Positions 1 through 8,014 of a DNA stretch of 64,000 bases are shown piece after piece; the stretch's first letter is position 1, and the number at the start of each line of letters is the position of its first letter. The notes beneath the pieces are model-generated. The model saw only the letters and a program-made list of their open reading frames with translations, was not told the DNA's origin and did not search any database. The translations under genes and the position numbers were made by a program. The stretch comes from Cytobacillus oceanisediminis (GTDB lineage: Bacteria > Bacillota > Bacilli > Bacillales > Cytobacillaceae), in assembly GCF_004366035.1 (NCBI RefSeq), contig NZ_SOEE01000005.1, forward strand, positions 310,001 to 374,000. The letters are read 5' to 3'.

Positions 1-63
1 AGATTGATCAATGACCCTCCATTCTTCCTGAAACAGCAAGTCTTGTAGCGAATTCATCTTCAT
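1..63 (-). CDS. lipL: LipL octanoyltransferase, N-terminal fragment (partial)
   Basis: Only the first 21 codons lie in the window; the gene runs off the left edge. The start ATG at 63 follows an AGGGG ribosome binding site. The peptide contains WRVIDQS, which closely matches the conserved start of Bacillus LipL (YwfL), the enzyme that transfers octanoyl groups from GcvH to lipoyl domains of 2-oxoacid dehydrogenases. LipL is also the neighbour of pta in B. subtilis, which supports the call. The identification rests on a short stretch plus gene order. Confidence 0.7.
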   Translation of the reverse strand, partial: MKMNSLQDLLFQEEWRVIDQS

Positions 64-80
64 TTGATCCCCTTTTGCCG

Positions 81-226
81 TTATTTCGAGTTAATCGGCA
101 GAATTTATCTATTTGGTGGCAATTTAACGGCCAAATCAGCTAGTTTATCAGCCTAAGTTATAGGTTTATCGGCCAAATATGACACTTTAACGGCCAAACT
201 TGAGCCTTTATCGGCCAATGGCCCAT
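81..226. repeat. 21-bp-period intergenic repeat island 1
   Basis: Units with the core TTTATCGGCCAAA begin at 123, 144, 165, 186 and 207, exactly 21 bp apart. Weaker units precede them. About 13 bp of each unit is conserved and the rest varies. Related islands with the same period lie near 8.7, 9.9, 40.0, 42.8 and 57.8 kb. No gene is visible here. The function is unknown. Confidence 0.75.
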
Positions 227-243
227 AACAGATACATTATAGC

Positions 244-272
244 AAAAAAGCCAGTCACAAGGGACCGGCTTC
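244..272 (-). terminator. Rho-independent terminator after pta
   Basis: On the minus strand AGCCGGTC and GACTGGCT form an 8-bp stem with one wobble pair, followed by a run of T. It lies just past the pta stop codon. Confidence 0.75.
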
Positions 273-284
273 TCAGCTGCTGTA

Positions 285-1262
285 TTATTGATGTAAAGCT
301 TGAGCTGCAGTAATTAAAGCAAGCTTGTAAACGTCTTCCTCGTTGCAGCCGCGGGACAGGTCATTAACCGGGCGGTTCAAGCCTTGAAGGATTGGTCCCA
401 CTGCTTCGAAGTTTCCTAGGCGCTGGGCAATTTTGTAGCCGATGTTTCCGGCTTCCAGGCTAGGGAAAACAAATACATTCGCATCACCCTGGATTGGCGA
501 ATCCGGAGCTTTTTTCTCAGCTACCGATGGAACGAATGCTGCATCAAACTGGAATTCCCCATCGATGATCAATAGCGGATCACGAATCTTAGCCGCTTCA
601 AGTGCCGCCGAAACTTTTTCCGTTTCAGGAGACTTGGCAGAGCCCTTTGTTGAAAAGCTCAGCATGGCCACACGCGGTTCGATATCGAACATTCTGGCTG
701 TCTTCGAGCTTTCAATCGCGATTTCCGCCAGGTCCTGGCTGTCAGGTGAGATGTTGATGGCACAATCGGCAAAAACATATTTCTCATCGTCACGGACCAT
801 GATGAATACACCAGATGTTTTGCGTACGCCTTCTTTTGTTTTAATGATTTGAAGAGCCGGTCTCACTGTGTCAGCTGTCGAATGAGCTGCCCCGCTCACA
901 AGGCCGTCTGCTTTGTTCGCATAAACAAGCATGGTTCCGAAATAGTTTTCATCAAGAAGGATTTTGCGCGCATCTTCTTCTGTCGCTTTGCCTTTGCGTC
1001 TTTCAACAAATGCAGCCACAAGCTCATCCATCATCAGGAAGTTATTTGGATCATAAATTTCAGCTGATTCCAGGCTGATATCCATGTCCTTTGCTTTCGC
1101 TTCAATTTCTGCAATGTTTCCAATAAGGATCGGAGTGATGATTTTTTCCGCAGCCAATCTGCCCGCAGCCGCTAAAATGCGCTCATCCTGTCCTTCAGGA
1201 AATACGATTCTTAGATTCTGCCCTGTTACTTTTTCTTTCAATACTGTGAATAAGTCACTCAT
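285..1262 (-). CDS. pta: Phosphate acetyltransferase
   Basis: Converts acetyl-CoA and phosphate to acetyl phosphate in the overflow-metabolism route to acetate, together with acetate kinase. The 325-residue protein is a single PTA_PTB domain of normal length for the short Bacillus Pta, with typical segments such as IVFPEGQDERIL near the N-terminus and GAAHSTADTVRPALQI in the middle. The ATG at 1262 has an AGGAGG site 7 nt upstream. A perfect CcpA-box match lies about 110 bp upstream, as expected from the CcpA activation known for B. subtilis pta. It is divergent from hemQ and adjacent to lipL, as in B. subtilis. Confidence 0.97.
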   Translation of the reverse strand: MSDLFTVLKEKVTGQNLRIVFPEGQDERILAAAGRLAAEKIITPILIGNIAEIEAKAKDMDISLESAEIYDPNNFLMMDELVAAFVERRKGKATEEDARKILLDENYFGTMLVYANKADGLVSGAAHSTADTVRPALQIIKTKEGVRKTSGVFIMVRDDEKYVFADCAINISPDSQDLAEIAIESSKTARMFDIEPRVAMLSFSTKGSAKSPETEKVSAALEAAKIRDPLLIIDGEFQFDAAFVPSVAEKKAPDSPIQGDANVFVFPSLEAGNIGYKIAQRLGNFEAVGPILQGLNRPVNDLSRGCNEEDVYKLALITAAQALHQ

Positions 1263-1327
1263 GATAATTCCTCCTACGGCACTATATTTCCGTTCAACTC
1301 AATAGAAATTCTTCTATATACTCCCTT

Positions 1328-1355
1328 AGAATACTCTTCATCCTAAGAATTTCAA
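1328..1355 (-). promoter_or_regulatory. Probable sigma-A promoter of pta
   Basis: On the minus strand TTGAAA (1355-1350) is followed after 16 bp by TATTCT (1333-1328). Transcription would begin near 1321. The position relative to the CRE site at 1369-1382, centred near -55, suits activation by CcpA. Confidence 0.5.
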
Positions 1356-1368
1356 GGAGTTCCCATAC

Positions 1369-1382
1369 TGTTAGCGTTTACA
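1369..1382 (-). promoter_or_regulatory. CRE site (CcpA box) upstream of pta
   Basis: The minus-strand 14-mer TGTAAACGCTAACA fits the consensus TGWAANCGNTNWCA at every position. In B. subtilis, pta is activated by CcpA bound to an upstream cre. The inference is that acetate overflow is switched on here by glycolytic carbon. Confidence 0.8.
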
Positions 1383-1490
1383 AATAAAAAGTTTTTGTTT
1401 TCGGTATATTCCCAATAATAAATACCCCTTCTGCTGCATATCTTCATACCTTTTTTAAGATATCCATAATCCCCTCTTTGTAAACGGGAT

Positions 1491-1544
1491 TTTGCGGTGA
1501 CAGACACCTGTACTAGTTCCGCAAATTGGTATAGGTGCCTGTCA
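1491..1544. repeat. Nested inverted repeat between pta and hemQ
   Basis: Two overlapping inverted repeats are visible. TTTGCGG (1491-1497) pairs with CCGCAAA (1519-1525), and TGACAGACACCTGTA (1498-1512) pairs with TATAGGTGCCTGTCA (1530-1544) at 13 of 15 positions. The GGTGCCTGTCA-type sequence recurs in the terminator at 41.5 kb. It is too far from either start codon to be an obvious operator. It may be a remnant of a repeated element. Confidence 0.5.
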
Positions 1545-1645
1545 TCCTGCTGAATTCCAACATTTCAAGTTTTGTACACATGTTAATTGGAGAAACTATG
1601 TTATAGTAATGATGAGAATTTTAGTACATATTAGGAGTGATTATA

Positions 1646-2389
1646 ATGAGTGAAGCAGCAGTAACGCTTGATGGCTGGTATTGTTTACATGACTTCCGCA
1701 CAGTTGACTGGACAACTTGGAAAATGGCTCCCAGCGAAGAGCGCCAGGCAGCGATCCACGAATTTATGGCCCTAGTGGACAAGTGGAATACAACACAAAG
1801 CGAGAAAAACGGCAGCCATGCCCTTTATACAATTGTCGGCCAAAAAGCTGATTTTATGATGATGATCTTAAGGCCTACAATGGAAGAGCTAAATGAAATT
1901 GAAAACGAATTCAACAAAACTAAGTTAGCTGAATTCACGATTCCGGCTCATTCATATGTTTCTGTTGTCGAGCTGAGCAACTACCTGCCGGCCGGAGAAG
2001 ATCCATACCAGAATCCGCAGATCCTGGCACGCCTTTACCCGGAACTTCCGAAAGCGAAGCATGTCTGCTTCTATCCGATGGACAAGCGCCGCCAGGGCAA
2101 AGACAACTGGTACATGCTTCCGATGGAAGATCGCCGCAATATGATGCGCAGCCACGGCATGATCGGGCGCCAGTATGCAGGAAAGGTAAAGCAGATCATC
2201 ACAGGTTCAGTCGGCTTCGACGATTATGAATGGGGAGTTACCCTCTTCTCTGATGATGTTCTTCAGTTTAAAAAGCTTGTTTATGAAATGCGCTTCGATG
2301 AAGTAAGTGCCCGCTACGGTGAATTCGGCTCCTTCTTCGTCGGAAACATCCTTGAAGAGGATAAAGTTGAAAAGTTTCTTCACGTTTAA
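1646..2389 (+). CDS. hemQ: Coproheme decarboxylase HemQ
   Basis: Catalyses the last step of the coproporphyrin-dependent haem pathway of Gram-positive bacteria, the oxidative decarboxylation of coproheme III to haem b. The 247-residue protein matches the family length of about 250. The catalytic tyrosine is visible as Tyr143 in CFYPMDKRR, and the proximal haem ligand as His170 in [11 protein letters not shown]. The start is the ATG at 1646, 8 nt after AGGAG; a GTG at 1637 overlaps that site and is not credible. Divergent from pta, as in B. subtilis (ywfI-pta). Confidence 0.96.
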   Translation: MSEAAVTLDGWYCLHDFRTVDWTTWKMAPSEERQAAIHEFMALVDKWNTTQSEKNGSHALYTIVGQKADFMMMILRPTMEELNEIENEFNKTKLAEFTIPAHSYVSVVELSNYLPAGEDPYQNPQILARLYPELPKAKHVCFYPMDKRRQGKDNWYMLPMEDRRNMMRSHGMIGRQYAGKVKQIITGSVGFDDYEWGVTLFSDDVLQFKKLVYEMRFDEVSARYGEFGSFFVGNILEEDKVEKFLHV

Positions 2390-2394
2390 TCACC

Positions 2395-2426
2395 AAAACT
2401 CCCACTCTGCTGGGAGTTTTTCTTTT
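2395..2426 (+). terminator. Rho-independent terminator after hemQ
   Basis: AAACTCCCA and TGGGAGTTT form a stem around the loop ctctgc, followed by a T-rich run, right after the hemQ stop. Confidence 0.85.
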
Positions 2427-2569
2427 TTCTCAGGTCATAAATAAACATGCCCCTTCATAGTAATGAAATAGTGAGTTTCTATTTTAAAATTCAACCCGCA
2501 GGACTTTCTGACAGTCCATGGCAAAAATGCGGATAGAAATGGCTATTATAATTTTTAGGAGGGAAAACA

Positions 2570-3076
2570 TTGAGTCAATCAAATTATGGTCAATACCCTT
2601 ATTACGATTACAGGCAGCAACCTTACACTGGAAGCGGACAAATGGGACAGAACAATCAGGGACAGCCGCAATATCAAACAATGCCAACAGGCGGAACGTT
2701 TCCAGGTGCAAGCTCGGGCGGGATGTTTCCAGGTGCCGGCGCCGGCGCCGGTATGGGTGCCCCTTCAGCTGCTCCTTCTATTCCAGGCATGCTTCCGCTT
2801 GAACAATCCTACATCGAAAATATTCTTCGCCTGAACAGAGGAAAGCTCGCGACTGTTTATGCAACATTCGAAAACAATACAGAATGGAACGCCAAAATAT
2901 TCAAAGGCATCATTGAAGCGGCCGGACGAGATCACTTGATTCTGAGCGATCCGCAAACAGGAACCCGCATTCTCCTTCCAATGATTTACTTAGACTATGT
3001 GACGTTTGATGAAGAAATAGAATATGAATATCCGTTTGGCGGAGGACAGGGAATGTCGCAATATTCGCCAAGGTAA
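2570..3076 (+). CDS. gerQ: Spore coat protein GerQ
   Basis: GerQ is a spore coat protein cross-linked by transglutaminase Tgl and needed for normal action of the cortex-lytic enzyme CwlJ during germination. The 168-residue protein has a Gln/Gly/Tyr-rich low-complexity N-terminal half, containing glutamines of the kind used by Tgl, and a conserved C-terminal domain from about residue 75 (LPLEQSYIENILRLNRGK onward). The start is TTG at 2570 after a strong AGGAGGG. Upstream, GTCATAAA near 2434 and CATAGTAAT near 2456 loosely resemble a sigma-E promoter, consistent with mother-cell expression but weak. Same neighbourhood as B. subtilis ywdL. Confidence 0.93.
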   Translation: MSQSNYGQYPYYDYRQQPYTGSGQMGQNNQGQPQYQTMPTGGTFPGASSGGMFPGAGAGAGMGAPSAAPSIPGMLPLEQSYIENILRLNRGKLATVYATFENNTEWNAKIFKGIIEAAGRDHLILSDPQTGTRILLPMIYLDYVTFDEEIEYEYPFGGGQGMSQYSPR

Positions 3077-3250
3077 TAAGAAAAGCGGAGGCGCCCTTGC
3101 CCATCGACGGAGCGTGGTGAACTGAGCCGAGTGAGATAGTGATTCGATGTTGACTTATAACGGTACGCGCACATCCTGTACGTCGCCGTAGACAGGTGAG
3201 GGAATCACACCGAGTCGATAGGGTGCCGGAGCTAGACAGTTATCGAAATT
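3077..3250 (+). repeat. Mosaic intergenic repeat, copy 1
   Basis: Begins with AAGAAAAGCGGAGGCGCCC right after gerQ and ends with GGAGCTAGACAGTTATCG. The same end modules recur near 4.0, 14.7, 15.2, 24.0, 30.4, 52.3, 58.5 and 59.4 kb, with differing interiors. No open frame looks coding. Confidence 0.7.
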
Positions 3251-3270
3251 CAAATTTGTATTCACCTATA

Positions 3271-3306
3271 TAAAAAAGGAGCTTTGACCCCGTCAAAGCT
3301 CCTTTC
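3271..3306 (-). terminator. Terminator after ywdK
   Basis: AAAGGAGCTTTGAC and GTCAAAGCTCCTTT form a perfect 14-bp stem. On the minus strand it ends in six T residues just beyond the ywdK stop. Confidence 0.9.
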
Positions 3307-3309
3307 CTA

Positions 3310-3681
3310 TTATAAATATTTTACCGCCGCAATGATCAAGAGCACCCAAGCCGCAAGGAAAGAAACTCCGCCAAGCGGGGTAATGGCACCGAGCACGCTG
3401 ATTTTTGTTAATGTTAAAACATATAAGCTTCCTGAGAAAAGGATAATGCCGATCAGCATCAGCCAGCCTGACCAGGATAATAAAGATGACGCCGGCAATT
3501 TGCCTAGCAGGACGCCAATAATCAAAAGGCCTGTTGCGTGGAACATCTGGTAGGTTACACCTGTTTTCCATATCTCCAAATACTTCGGCTCCACTTTTCC
3601 CTCAAGCCCATGCGCCCCGAACGCACCTAATGCAACTGCTAAAAAAGCATTAATGGCTCCAATTATAATGAATAGCTTCAT
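3310..3681 (-). CDS. ywdK: DUF423 membrane protein YwdK
   Basis: Small integral membrane protein of 123 residues with four predicted hydrophobic helices and the DUF423 signature GAFGAHGLEGK after the first helix. The molecular function of the family is not established. The ATG at 3681 is preceded by AGGGG; a GTG at 3693 lies further upstream. It follows ywdI on the same strand with a gap of 26 bp, so the two are probably co-transcribed. B. subtilis has the same order near gerQ. Confidence 0.88.
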   Translation of the reverse strand: MKLFIIIGAINAFLAVALGAFGAHGLEGKVEPKYLEIWKTGVTYQMFHATGLLIIGVLLGKLPASSLLSWSGWLMLIGIILFSGSLYVLTLTKISVLGAITPLGGVSFLAAWVLLIIAAVKYL

Positions 3682-3707
3682 AATCCCCTGCACCTCTTAT
3701 CGTTTTA

Positions 3708-3983
3708 TTAAAAATCGAACAATGAATCGCCGTTTGCCTCATCATCCATCTGCATTTTCTTTGACTGCAGACTCGCTGGCTGAGCCGGAGGCGGTGCATT
3801 GTATGTATGGCTAATAGAAGCGGCAGCAGACACACTTCCTGTATCCGACTCTTCCAAAACCAGCTCGCATAATGACTTGATCGCCTGCACTCTTTCTCTT
3901 ATTCTGGCGTCTGAAGAGCTGCTTTTCGCTTCCAGCAATTCCTTTTCCATCTTCCCTAAAAGCTTCTGAACAGAGATATTCAT
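3708..3983 (-). CDS. ywdI: DUF5327 protein YwdI
   Basis: A 91-residue soluble protein. The N-terminal 45 residues are a charged helix-forming segment (MNISVQKLLGKMEKELLEAK) and the C-terminal half is Ala/Pro/Ser-rich and probably disordered, ending in DSLFDF. It matches Bacillus YwdI in position and general layout. No enzymatic motif is visible and the function is unknown. The gene is first in a likely two-gene unit with ywdK. Confidence 0.8.
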   Translation of the reverse strand: MNISVQKLLGKMEKELLEAKSSSSDARIRERVQAIKSLCELVLEESDTGSVSAAASISHTYNAPPPAQPASLQSKKMQMDDEANGDSLFDF

Positions 3984-4003
3984 TCTCTACACCTCTTTCT
4001 GTA

Positions 4004-4065
4004 AGAAAAGCGCAAGCGCCTTGCCCCACCCCTATTTTCAAGGGGCAGGCTGCTTCCGCTAAACA
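4004..4065 (+). repeat. Mosaic intergenic repeat, copy 2 (short)
   Basis: AAGAAAAGCGCAAGCGCCTTGCCCC is the 5' module of the repeat family; the 3' module is absent. A local hairpin CCCCTATTTTCAAGGGG follows. An open frame across 3980-4264 on the minus strand has no ribosome binding site and overlaps this repeat, so it is not called. The remainder of the stretch to 4372 shows nothing recognisable. Confidence 0.6.
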
Positions 4066-4372
4066 AATCCCGAAGTTCAAAAAAAGTATACATTCTTTTT
4101 AAAAAACCGCCAATGGTACCGGCCATATAAAGTTTATCAGGTTTTCTTTTCAAAACGCAAACAAGGATGGCCAGATGCCCGAAAAACTTCGAGAGAGGGC
4201 ATTTGCCTGGATTTAAACTGAAAAGCCCTGCAGCCTTTTGGATGGCTCCGGTCCCATGTAACATAGAAATATTTGCATTTAAAACAATCCATTTTCTGTG
4301 AACTCATTTGTCTTCCCCTTCTCGAACATGCATATTTCGAGCACTTCTCTTATTCTCTTACACGAAACGGTA

Positions 4373-4388
4373 TGTTTCACGTGAAACA
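4373..4388. promoter_or_regulatory. parS site (ParB/Spo0J centromere)
   Basis: TGTTTCACGTGAAACA is a perfect 16-bp palindrome and a full match to the B. subtilis parS consensus TGTTNCACGTGAAACA. Spo0J/ParB loads here and spreads, recruiting SMC for chromosome organisation. It sits 12 bp past the ung stop codon. parS sites cluster around the origin, and B. subtilis has sites on the ywf/ywd side of the origin, so the location is plausible. Confidence 0.92.
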
Positions 4389-4400
4389 TGACGAAAAAAA

Positions 4401-5078
4401 TCAGAGATCATGAATCTGCCAGTCAATGGGCTCCTCTCCAAGCTCCTGTAATATCTCATTCGTCCTTGAAAATGGCCTGCTGCCAAAGAACCCTTTTCTT
4501 GCCGAAAATGGACTTGGATGCGGCGATTTTATTATATAGTGTTTAGAAGGATCAATCAGCGCTTCTTTTTCCTGAGCCGGTTTGCCCCATAATATAAAAA
4601 CCACTGGCTTTTCCCTCTCATTCAGTTTTTGTATGACGGTGTCGGTGAAAGTTTCCCATCCTTTCCCCTTATGCGAATGTGCCTGCCCTTTGCGGACGGT
4701 CAGAACGGTATTTAAGAGTAGCACTCCTTCTCGGACCCATTTTAATAGATAGCCATTGTTTGGCACCTCGAAGCCCAGGTCATCCTGTATTTCCTTGAAT
4801 ATATTTTTCAATGAAGGTGGCAGCTTTACATCAGGCTGAACCGAAAAGCTTAATCCATGTGCCTGCCCCGGTCCATGATAAGGATCCTGCCCCAATATCA
4901 CTGCCTTTACGTCTTTATAAGCTGTATATTGAAGAGCATTGAAAATATCCTCCTGCTTTGGATAAATGGTTTGCTCCTCATATTCTTTTTTTAAAAATTC
5001 ACGAAGATGGAGATAATAGGGTTTCTCGAATTCCTCTTCCAAAATCTCCTGCCAGTCATTTCTTAAGACACGCTTCAT
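4401..5078 (-). CDS. ung: Uracil-DNA glycosylase
   Basis: Removes uracil from DNA as the first step of base-excision repair. At 225 residues it has normal family-1 UDG length. The water-activating loop [18 protein letters not shown] starts at residue 63 with catalytic Asp65, and the minor-groove loop HPSPFSA lies at 187-193 with His187. The ATG at 5078 is preceded by GGAGGGAGAG. Gene order next to ywdI matches B. subtilis (ung/ywdG). It is cytoplasmic. Confidence 0.98.
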   Translation of the reverse strand: MKRVLRNDWQEILEEEFEKPYYLHLREFLKKEYEEQTIYPKQEDIFNALQYTAYKDVKAVILGQDPYHGPGQAHGLSFSVQPDVKLPPSLKNIFKEIQDDLGFEVPNNGYLLKWVREGVLLLNTVLTVRKGQAHSHKGKGWETFTDTVIQKLNEREKPVVFILWGKPAQEKEALIDPSKHYIIKSPHPSPFSARKGFFGSRPFSRTNEILQELGEEPIDWQIHDL

Positions 5079-5165
5079 CTGCCAACTCTCCCTCCTCTTA
5101 TTTGAAAAGTCCTATTCTTAATACCCATTGGCTATCATTGCATAATCTTTCATTCTTGCATACAT

Positions 5166-5190
5166 GTTTAAATATTTTCAGAACGGATAT
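5166..5190 (+). promoter_or_regulatory. Candidate sigma-B promoter
   Basis: GTTTAA (5166-5171), a 13-bp spacer and GGATAT (5185-5190) resemble the general-stress sigma-B consensus GTTTAA-N12-15-GGGTAT. It lies about 70 bp upstream of a gene of a general-stress family, which makes it more credible. Confidence 0.5.
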
Positions 5191-5261
5191 GTAATAAATA
5201 TAACGGCAGGACATGCTGCCATTTAAATAAATCTGCAAATCTTTTAAGGAGGATGTTATAT

Positions 5262-5591
5262 ATGTATAAAATTGAAGTTGTTGAAAATGGTGTACAGGCT
5301 ACTGATACGATTGGAATGCTGCAAAACCAGGGATTCAATAAGGAAAACATCTATATTTTCGCACATGACAAGGATCGCTCAGATCACCTTTCTGACGCGA
5401 CGGATACAGGCGAAGTCGGCATGAAGGAGCAGGGCCTATTCGATTCTGTCGGCAACGTGTTCAAAAAACGCGGAGATGAGCTTCGTTCAAAATTTGAATC
5501 TGTTGGTTTAACGACCGTAGAAGCAGAACAATATGAAAAAGTATTGGATGAAGGCAAGTTAGTTATTGTCGGAACAGACGAAGTAAAATAA
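5262..5591 (+). CDS. General stress protein, YflT/GSP17M-like domain
   Basis: A 109-residue soluble protein. The N-terminal half (YKIEVVENGVQATDTIGMLQ, then IYIFAHDKDRSDHL) matches the small alpha/beta domain of YflT-like heat- and general-stress proteins of Bacillus. The biochemical role is unknown. The start is the ATG at 5262, 9 nt after AAGGAGG; an ATG at 5253 abuts that site and is unlikely. A sigma-B-like promoter lies upstream. It is a single-gene unit closed by a strong terminator. Confidence 0.82.
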   Translation: MYKIEVVENGVQATDTIGMLQNQGFNKENIYIFAHDKDRSDHLSDATDTGEVGMKEQGLFDSVGNVFKKRGDELRSKFESVGLTTVEAEQYEKVLDEGKLVIVGTDEVK

Positions 5592-5594
5592 GCA

Positions 5595-5630
5595 AAAAAG
5601 CGATGAAAAATTTTTCATCGCTTTTTTTAT
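5595..5630. terminator. Bidirectional terminator
   Basis: AAAAAAGCGATGAAAAA and TTTTTCATCGCTTTTTT form a near-perfect palindrome with A and T tracts on both sides, between two converging genes. Confidence 0.92.
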
Positions 5631-5633
5631 GCC

Positions 5634-6032
5634 CTAGAACATCCAAACCCATAGCCCAATCAACAGAACGGGGTACAGTACATACCACCAGACTCTGGAT
5701 ATATTGACTTTTGACAGGATGAAAAAAACCAGTTCAGGCAGCACAATCAGACCAGCCTGAAGCCATATGAAGGTGCTAAAATGCTCCGGCGCTGTAATGC
5801 CGGCCCCTGTCGCCCAGTCTCCGCTATTGAATAAAAAGTAGAAAAAGTTCAGGAATGGGAGAATGATAGCGAAAAGAATCCGGCTTATATGGACGATTAG
5901 ATCTGCAGGACGCTTGGTTTTATACATAGGGGTAACCGGAATGATAAAGCTGTAAAGGATCAGCACCAGCCCTATAAAATTGACCAGCAGCTGGTCAAAC
6001 AAATACCCGAAAAAATACATGAATGTAATCAT
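5634..6032 (-). CDS. Unrecognised four-helix membrane protein
   Basis: A 132-residue protein with about four hydrophobic segments (roughly residues 10-35, 48-68, 84-104, 112-131), separated by short loops such as MYKTKRPADL. No catalytic or transport motif is visible and I do not recognise the family. It stands alone, converging on the stress gene and sharing its bidirectional terminator. The stretch between it and moeB (6033-6216) has no gene, only a short sequence resembling the middle module (AACGCCAC-TCCTG) of the mosaic repeats. Confidence 0.6.
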   Translation of the reverse strand: MITFMYFFGYLFDQLLVNFIGLVLILYSFIIPVTPMYKTKRPADLIVHISRILFAIILPFLNFFYFLFNSGDWATGAGITAPEHFSTFIWLQAGLIVLPELVFFILSKVNISRVWWYVLYPVLLIGLWVWMF

Positions 6033-6216
6033 TGTTAACCTCTTCTGTCTTTTTGTCTTTATTTTACAAAAAGGGAAGGGGCTTATATATAATGAAAAAG
6101 CACTAGTTTTTCTACCGGACTCTTATTGACCGTAAAGGCCCGACAGAGTGAAAATGACTAAAACGCCACTTCCTGTAGGCCCCAACTTACAAAACCCCAC
6201 TGATTGAAGTTTCACT

Positions 6217-7236
6217 TTAACCCATAATCCGCTGATAAATGGACTTCGCCTGCGCTAAATCCTTTGTGCCATGAATAAGGGCGCGTCCGTCTTTAAAGAG
6301 GACCAGGCGCTGCTCCTCCATTTCGACGGAAAGCAGATACGGATTGCCTTTCACCTGGTAGCCTAATGCTTTCAGCTGCCGTGCGATTTCAGCGAATTCG
6401 ATTTCATGCTCCTTTGGCGGGCGGATCTGAACAGTGTCCCTTCCGCAGAGAACAGTGGATTTCATCATGTTTTCCGGCTGCAGGTAAGGATATGTTCTTT
6501 CTGTTCCGCAAGATAAGCAGCCTTCATCTTTTGCTTTTGACACCTTCATGCTTGTGTACTGGTTTCGCCATAAATCAAAGCTGACCATAGCGGTACGCAC
6601 GGCTTCCCAGTCCTCAGCCAGAATTTTCAGTGCTTCAGCTGCCTGATGGGCGACGACCATTTGCACAGCTGGGGCAATGATTCCTCCTGTGTCACAGGTC
6701 ATCCCCTGGATCGGAATCTTTTTCAGCAGGCAATTCATGCATGGCGTTTTCCCGGGAATGATCGTCATGCTCATGCCAAAGCTGCCGACACAGGCTCCAT
6801 AAATCCAGGGAATATTAAATTTTTGGGAGATATCATTAATGGCCATCCTGGTTTCAAAGTTATCGGTCGAGTCCAGGATCAGATCCACCCCTTCAGCAAG
6901 CTCTTCCAGCTTTTCCGGAGTAGCATCGCCAATAATCGAGCGGGTTTCGACCTCGCTATTAATCTGTTTTAGCCGTTTTTCTGCTGCGGCCGCTTTTGGC
7001 ATTTTTTCTAAGGCATCGCTTTCTGCAAAAAGCTGCTGGCGCTGCAGGTTGCTTTCCTCGACATAATCCCGGTCAATGATAGTCAGTTTGCCGGCACCTG
7101 AACGCGCCATCAATTCCGCATTCCCCGAGCCAAGAGCGCCGGCACCGACAATCAGCACATGCTTGGAGCGGATTTTTTCCTGCCCCACTTTTCCAATAGG
7201 CGGAAACAAAGCCTGGCGTGAATACCTTTCAGACAA
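6217..7236 (-). CDS. moeB: Molybdopterin-synthase adenylyltransferase MoeB
   Basis: Adenylates the C-terminal Gly-Gly of MoaD so that sulfur can be loaded for molybdopterin synthesis. E1-like ThiF/MoeB fold with the nucleotide loop GAGALGS, the arginine segment SNLQRQQLF, and two zinc-binding pairs CMNC and CLSC. About 80 C-terminal residues extend beyond the minimal domain. The start is TTG at 7236, seven nt after AGGAGG, giving 339 residues; the open frame extends further upstream into moaD but without a better site. Last gene of mobA-moaE-moaD-moeB. Confidence 0.92.
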   Translation of the reverse strand: MSERYSRQALFPPIGKVGQEKIRSKHVLIVGAGALGSGNAELMARSGAGKLTIIDRDYVEESNLQRQQLFAESDALEKMPKAAAAEKRLKQINSEVETRSIIGDATPEKLEELAEGVDLILDSTDNFETRMAINDISQKFNIPWIYGACVGSFGMSMTIIPGKTPCMNCLLKKIPIQGMTCDTGGIIAPAVQMVVAHQAAEALKILAEDWEAVRTAMVSFDLWRNQYTSMKVSKAKDEGCLSCGTERTYPYLQPENMMKSTVLCGRDTVQIRPPKEHEIEFAEIARQLKALGYQVKGNPYLLSVEMEEQRLVLFKDGRALIHGTKDLAQAKSIYQRIMG

Positions 7237-7264
7237 TGCGCCACCTCCTCTCTTGAAGCTGCCA

Positions 7265-7495
7265 TTACCCCCCGCTGACTGGAGGGATAAAGGCAATTGT
7301 ATCTCCGGCCTGAATGACTTCATCATCTGAAGCAAATTCTTCATTCACGGCTGCCATGACTGAATCAAGCTTCAGCCCGTATTTTTCCTCAAGCATTTGT
7401 TTCAGTTCAGAGATTGTTTTGCCGCTGACATCATTTATAACAGACTCTTCTCCAACACGGTCCCGCAAATGGGCAAAAAACATAATTTTATTCAT
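7265..7495 (-). CDS. moaD: Molybdopterin synthase small subunit MoaD
   Basis: Ubiquitin-like sulfur carrier of molybdopterin synthase, 76 residues, ending in the required Gly-Gly (PPVSGG). The C-terminal glycine is thiocarboxylated after activation by MoeB. Beta-grasp pattern with MFFAHLRDRVG at the N-terminus and AGDTIAFIPPVSGG at the end. Its ATG overlaps the end of moaE by 8 bp, showing translational coupling with the large subunit. Confidence 0.95.
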   Translation of the reverse strand: MNKIMFFAHLRDRVGEESVINDVSGKTISELKQMLEEKYGLKLDSVMAAVNEEFASDDEVIQAGDTIAFIPPVSGG

Positions 7496-7952
7496 GTAAA
7501 TCCTTCGCCTCCGGTTTTCCTTTTGGGTATGCTACTGTTTCCAGCTGGTTGCCAATCCATTCTTCGCCATCTTCCCAATGTTCCTTTTTCCAAATCGGCA
7601 CAATTTCTTTAATTCTTTCAATCGCATAGCGGTTTGCTTCATAAGCATCTGCACGGTGTGGAGTGGAAACGGCAATGACAACCGCTACATCGGTGATATC
7701 CAGTTTGCCGGTCCGGTGGGTAATTGCCACTTCTGCCCCGTTCCAGCGCTCTTTTATCTCGGTTCCGATCTGCTCCAGTTTTTTCACAGCCATTGATTCA
7801 TATGCTTCATATATTAAGTAAAGAGTTTTTTTGCCATGTGTCAGCTCGCGGACTGTTCCGATAAAGGTCGTAATCGCTCCCGCTTCCCGCTGCACCACTT
7901 TATCGATTACACTTTGGATATCAATCGGGTCTTTAGAAATCTCAAAATTCAT
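7488..7952 (-). CDS. moaE: Molybdopterin synthase catalytic subunit MoaE
   Basis: Large subunit of molybdopterin synthase, which inserts two sulfurs from MoaD thiocarboxylate into precursor Z (cPMP). 154 residues; the family motifs HRTGKLDITDVAVVIAVSTPHR and PIWKKEHWEDG are visible, the latter carrying the catalytic lysine region. The start is the ATG at 7952 after AGGTGATTCC; longer in-frame extensions have no ribosome site. Overlaps moaD by 8 bp. Confidence 0.95.
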   Translation of the reverse strand: MNFEISKDPIDIQSVIDKVVQREAGAITTFIGTVRELTHGKKTLYLIYEAYESMAVKKLEQIGTEIKERWNGAEVAITHRTGKLDITDVAVVIAVSTPHRADAYEANRYAIERIKEIVPIWKKEHWEDGEEWIGNQLETVAYPKGKPEAKDLHE

Positions 7953-8014
7953 GGAATCACCTCGTTTTATTTGATTTTGACATAGACAGGGACGGAATGG
8001 AAATGAATGCATTC

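Noticed and set aside
1572..1607. TTGTAC and TATAGT as the hemQ promoter
   Set aside because: The spacer is 24 bp, too long for sigma-A.
3980..4264. 94-codon open frame on the minus strand between ywdI and ung
   Set aside because: No ribosome binding site, no recognisable protein pattern, and its 3' part is the mosaic repeat.
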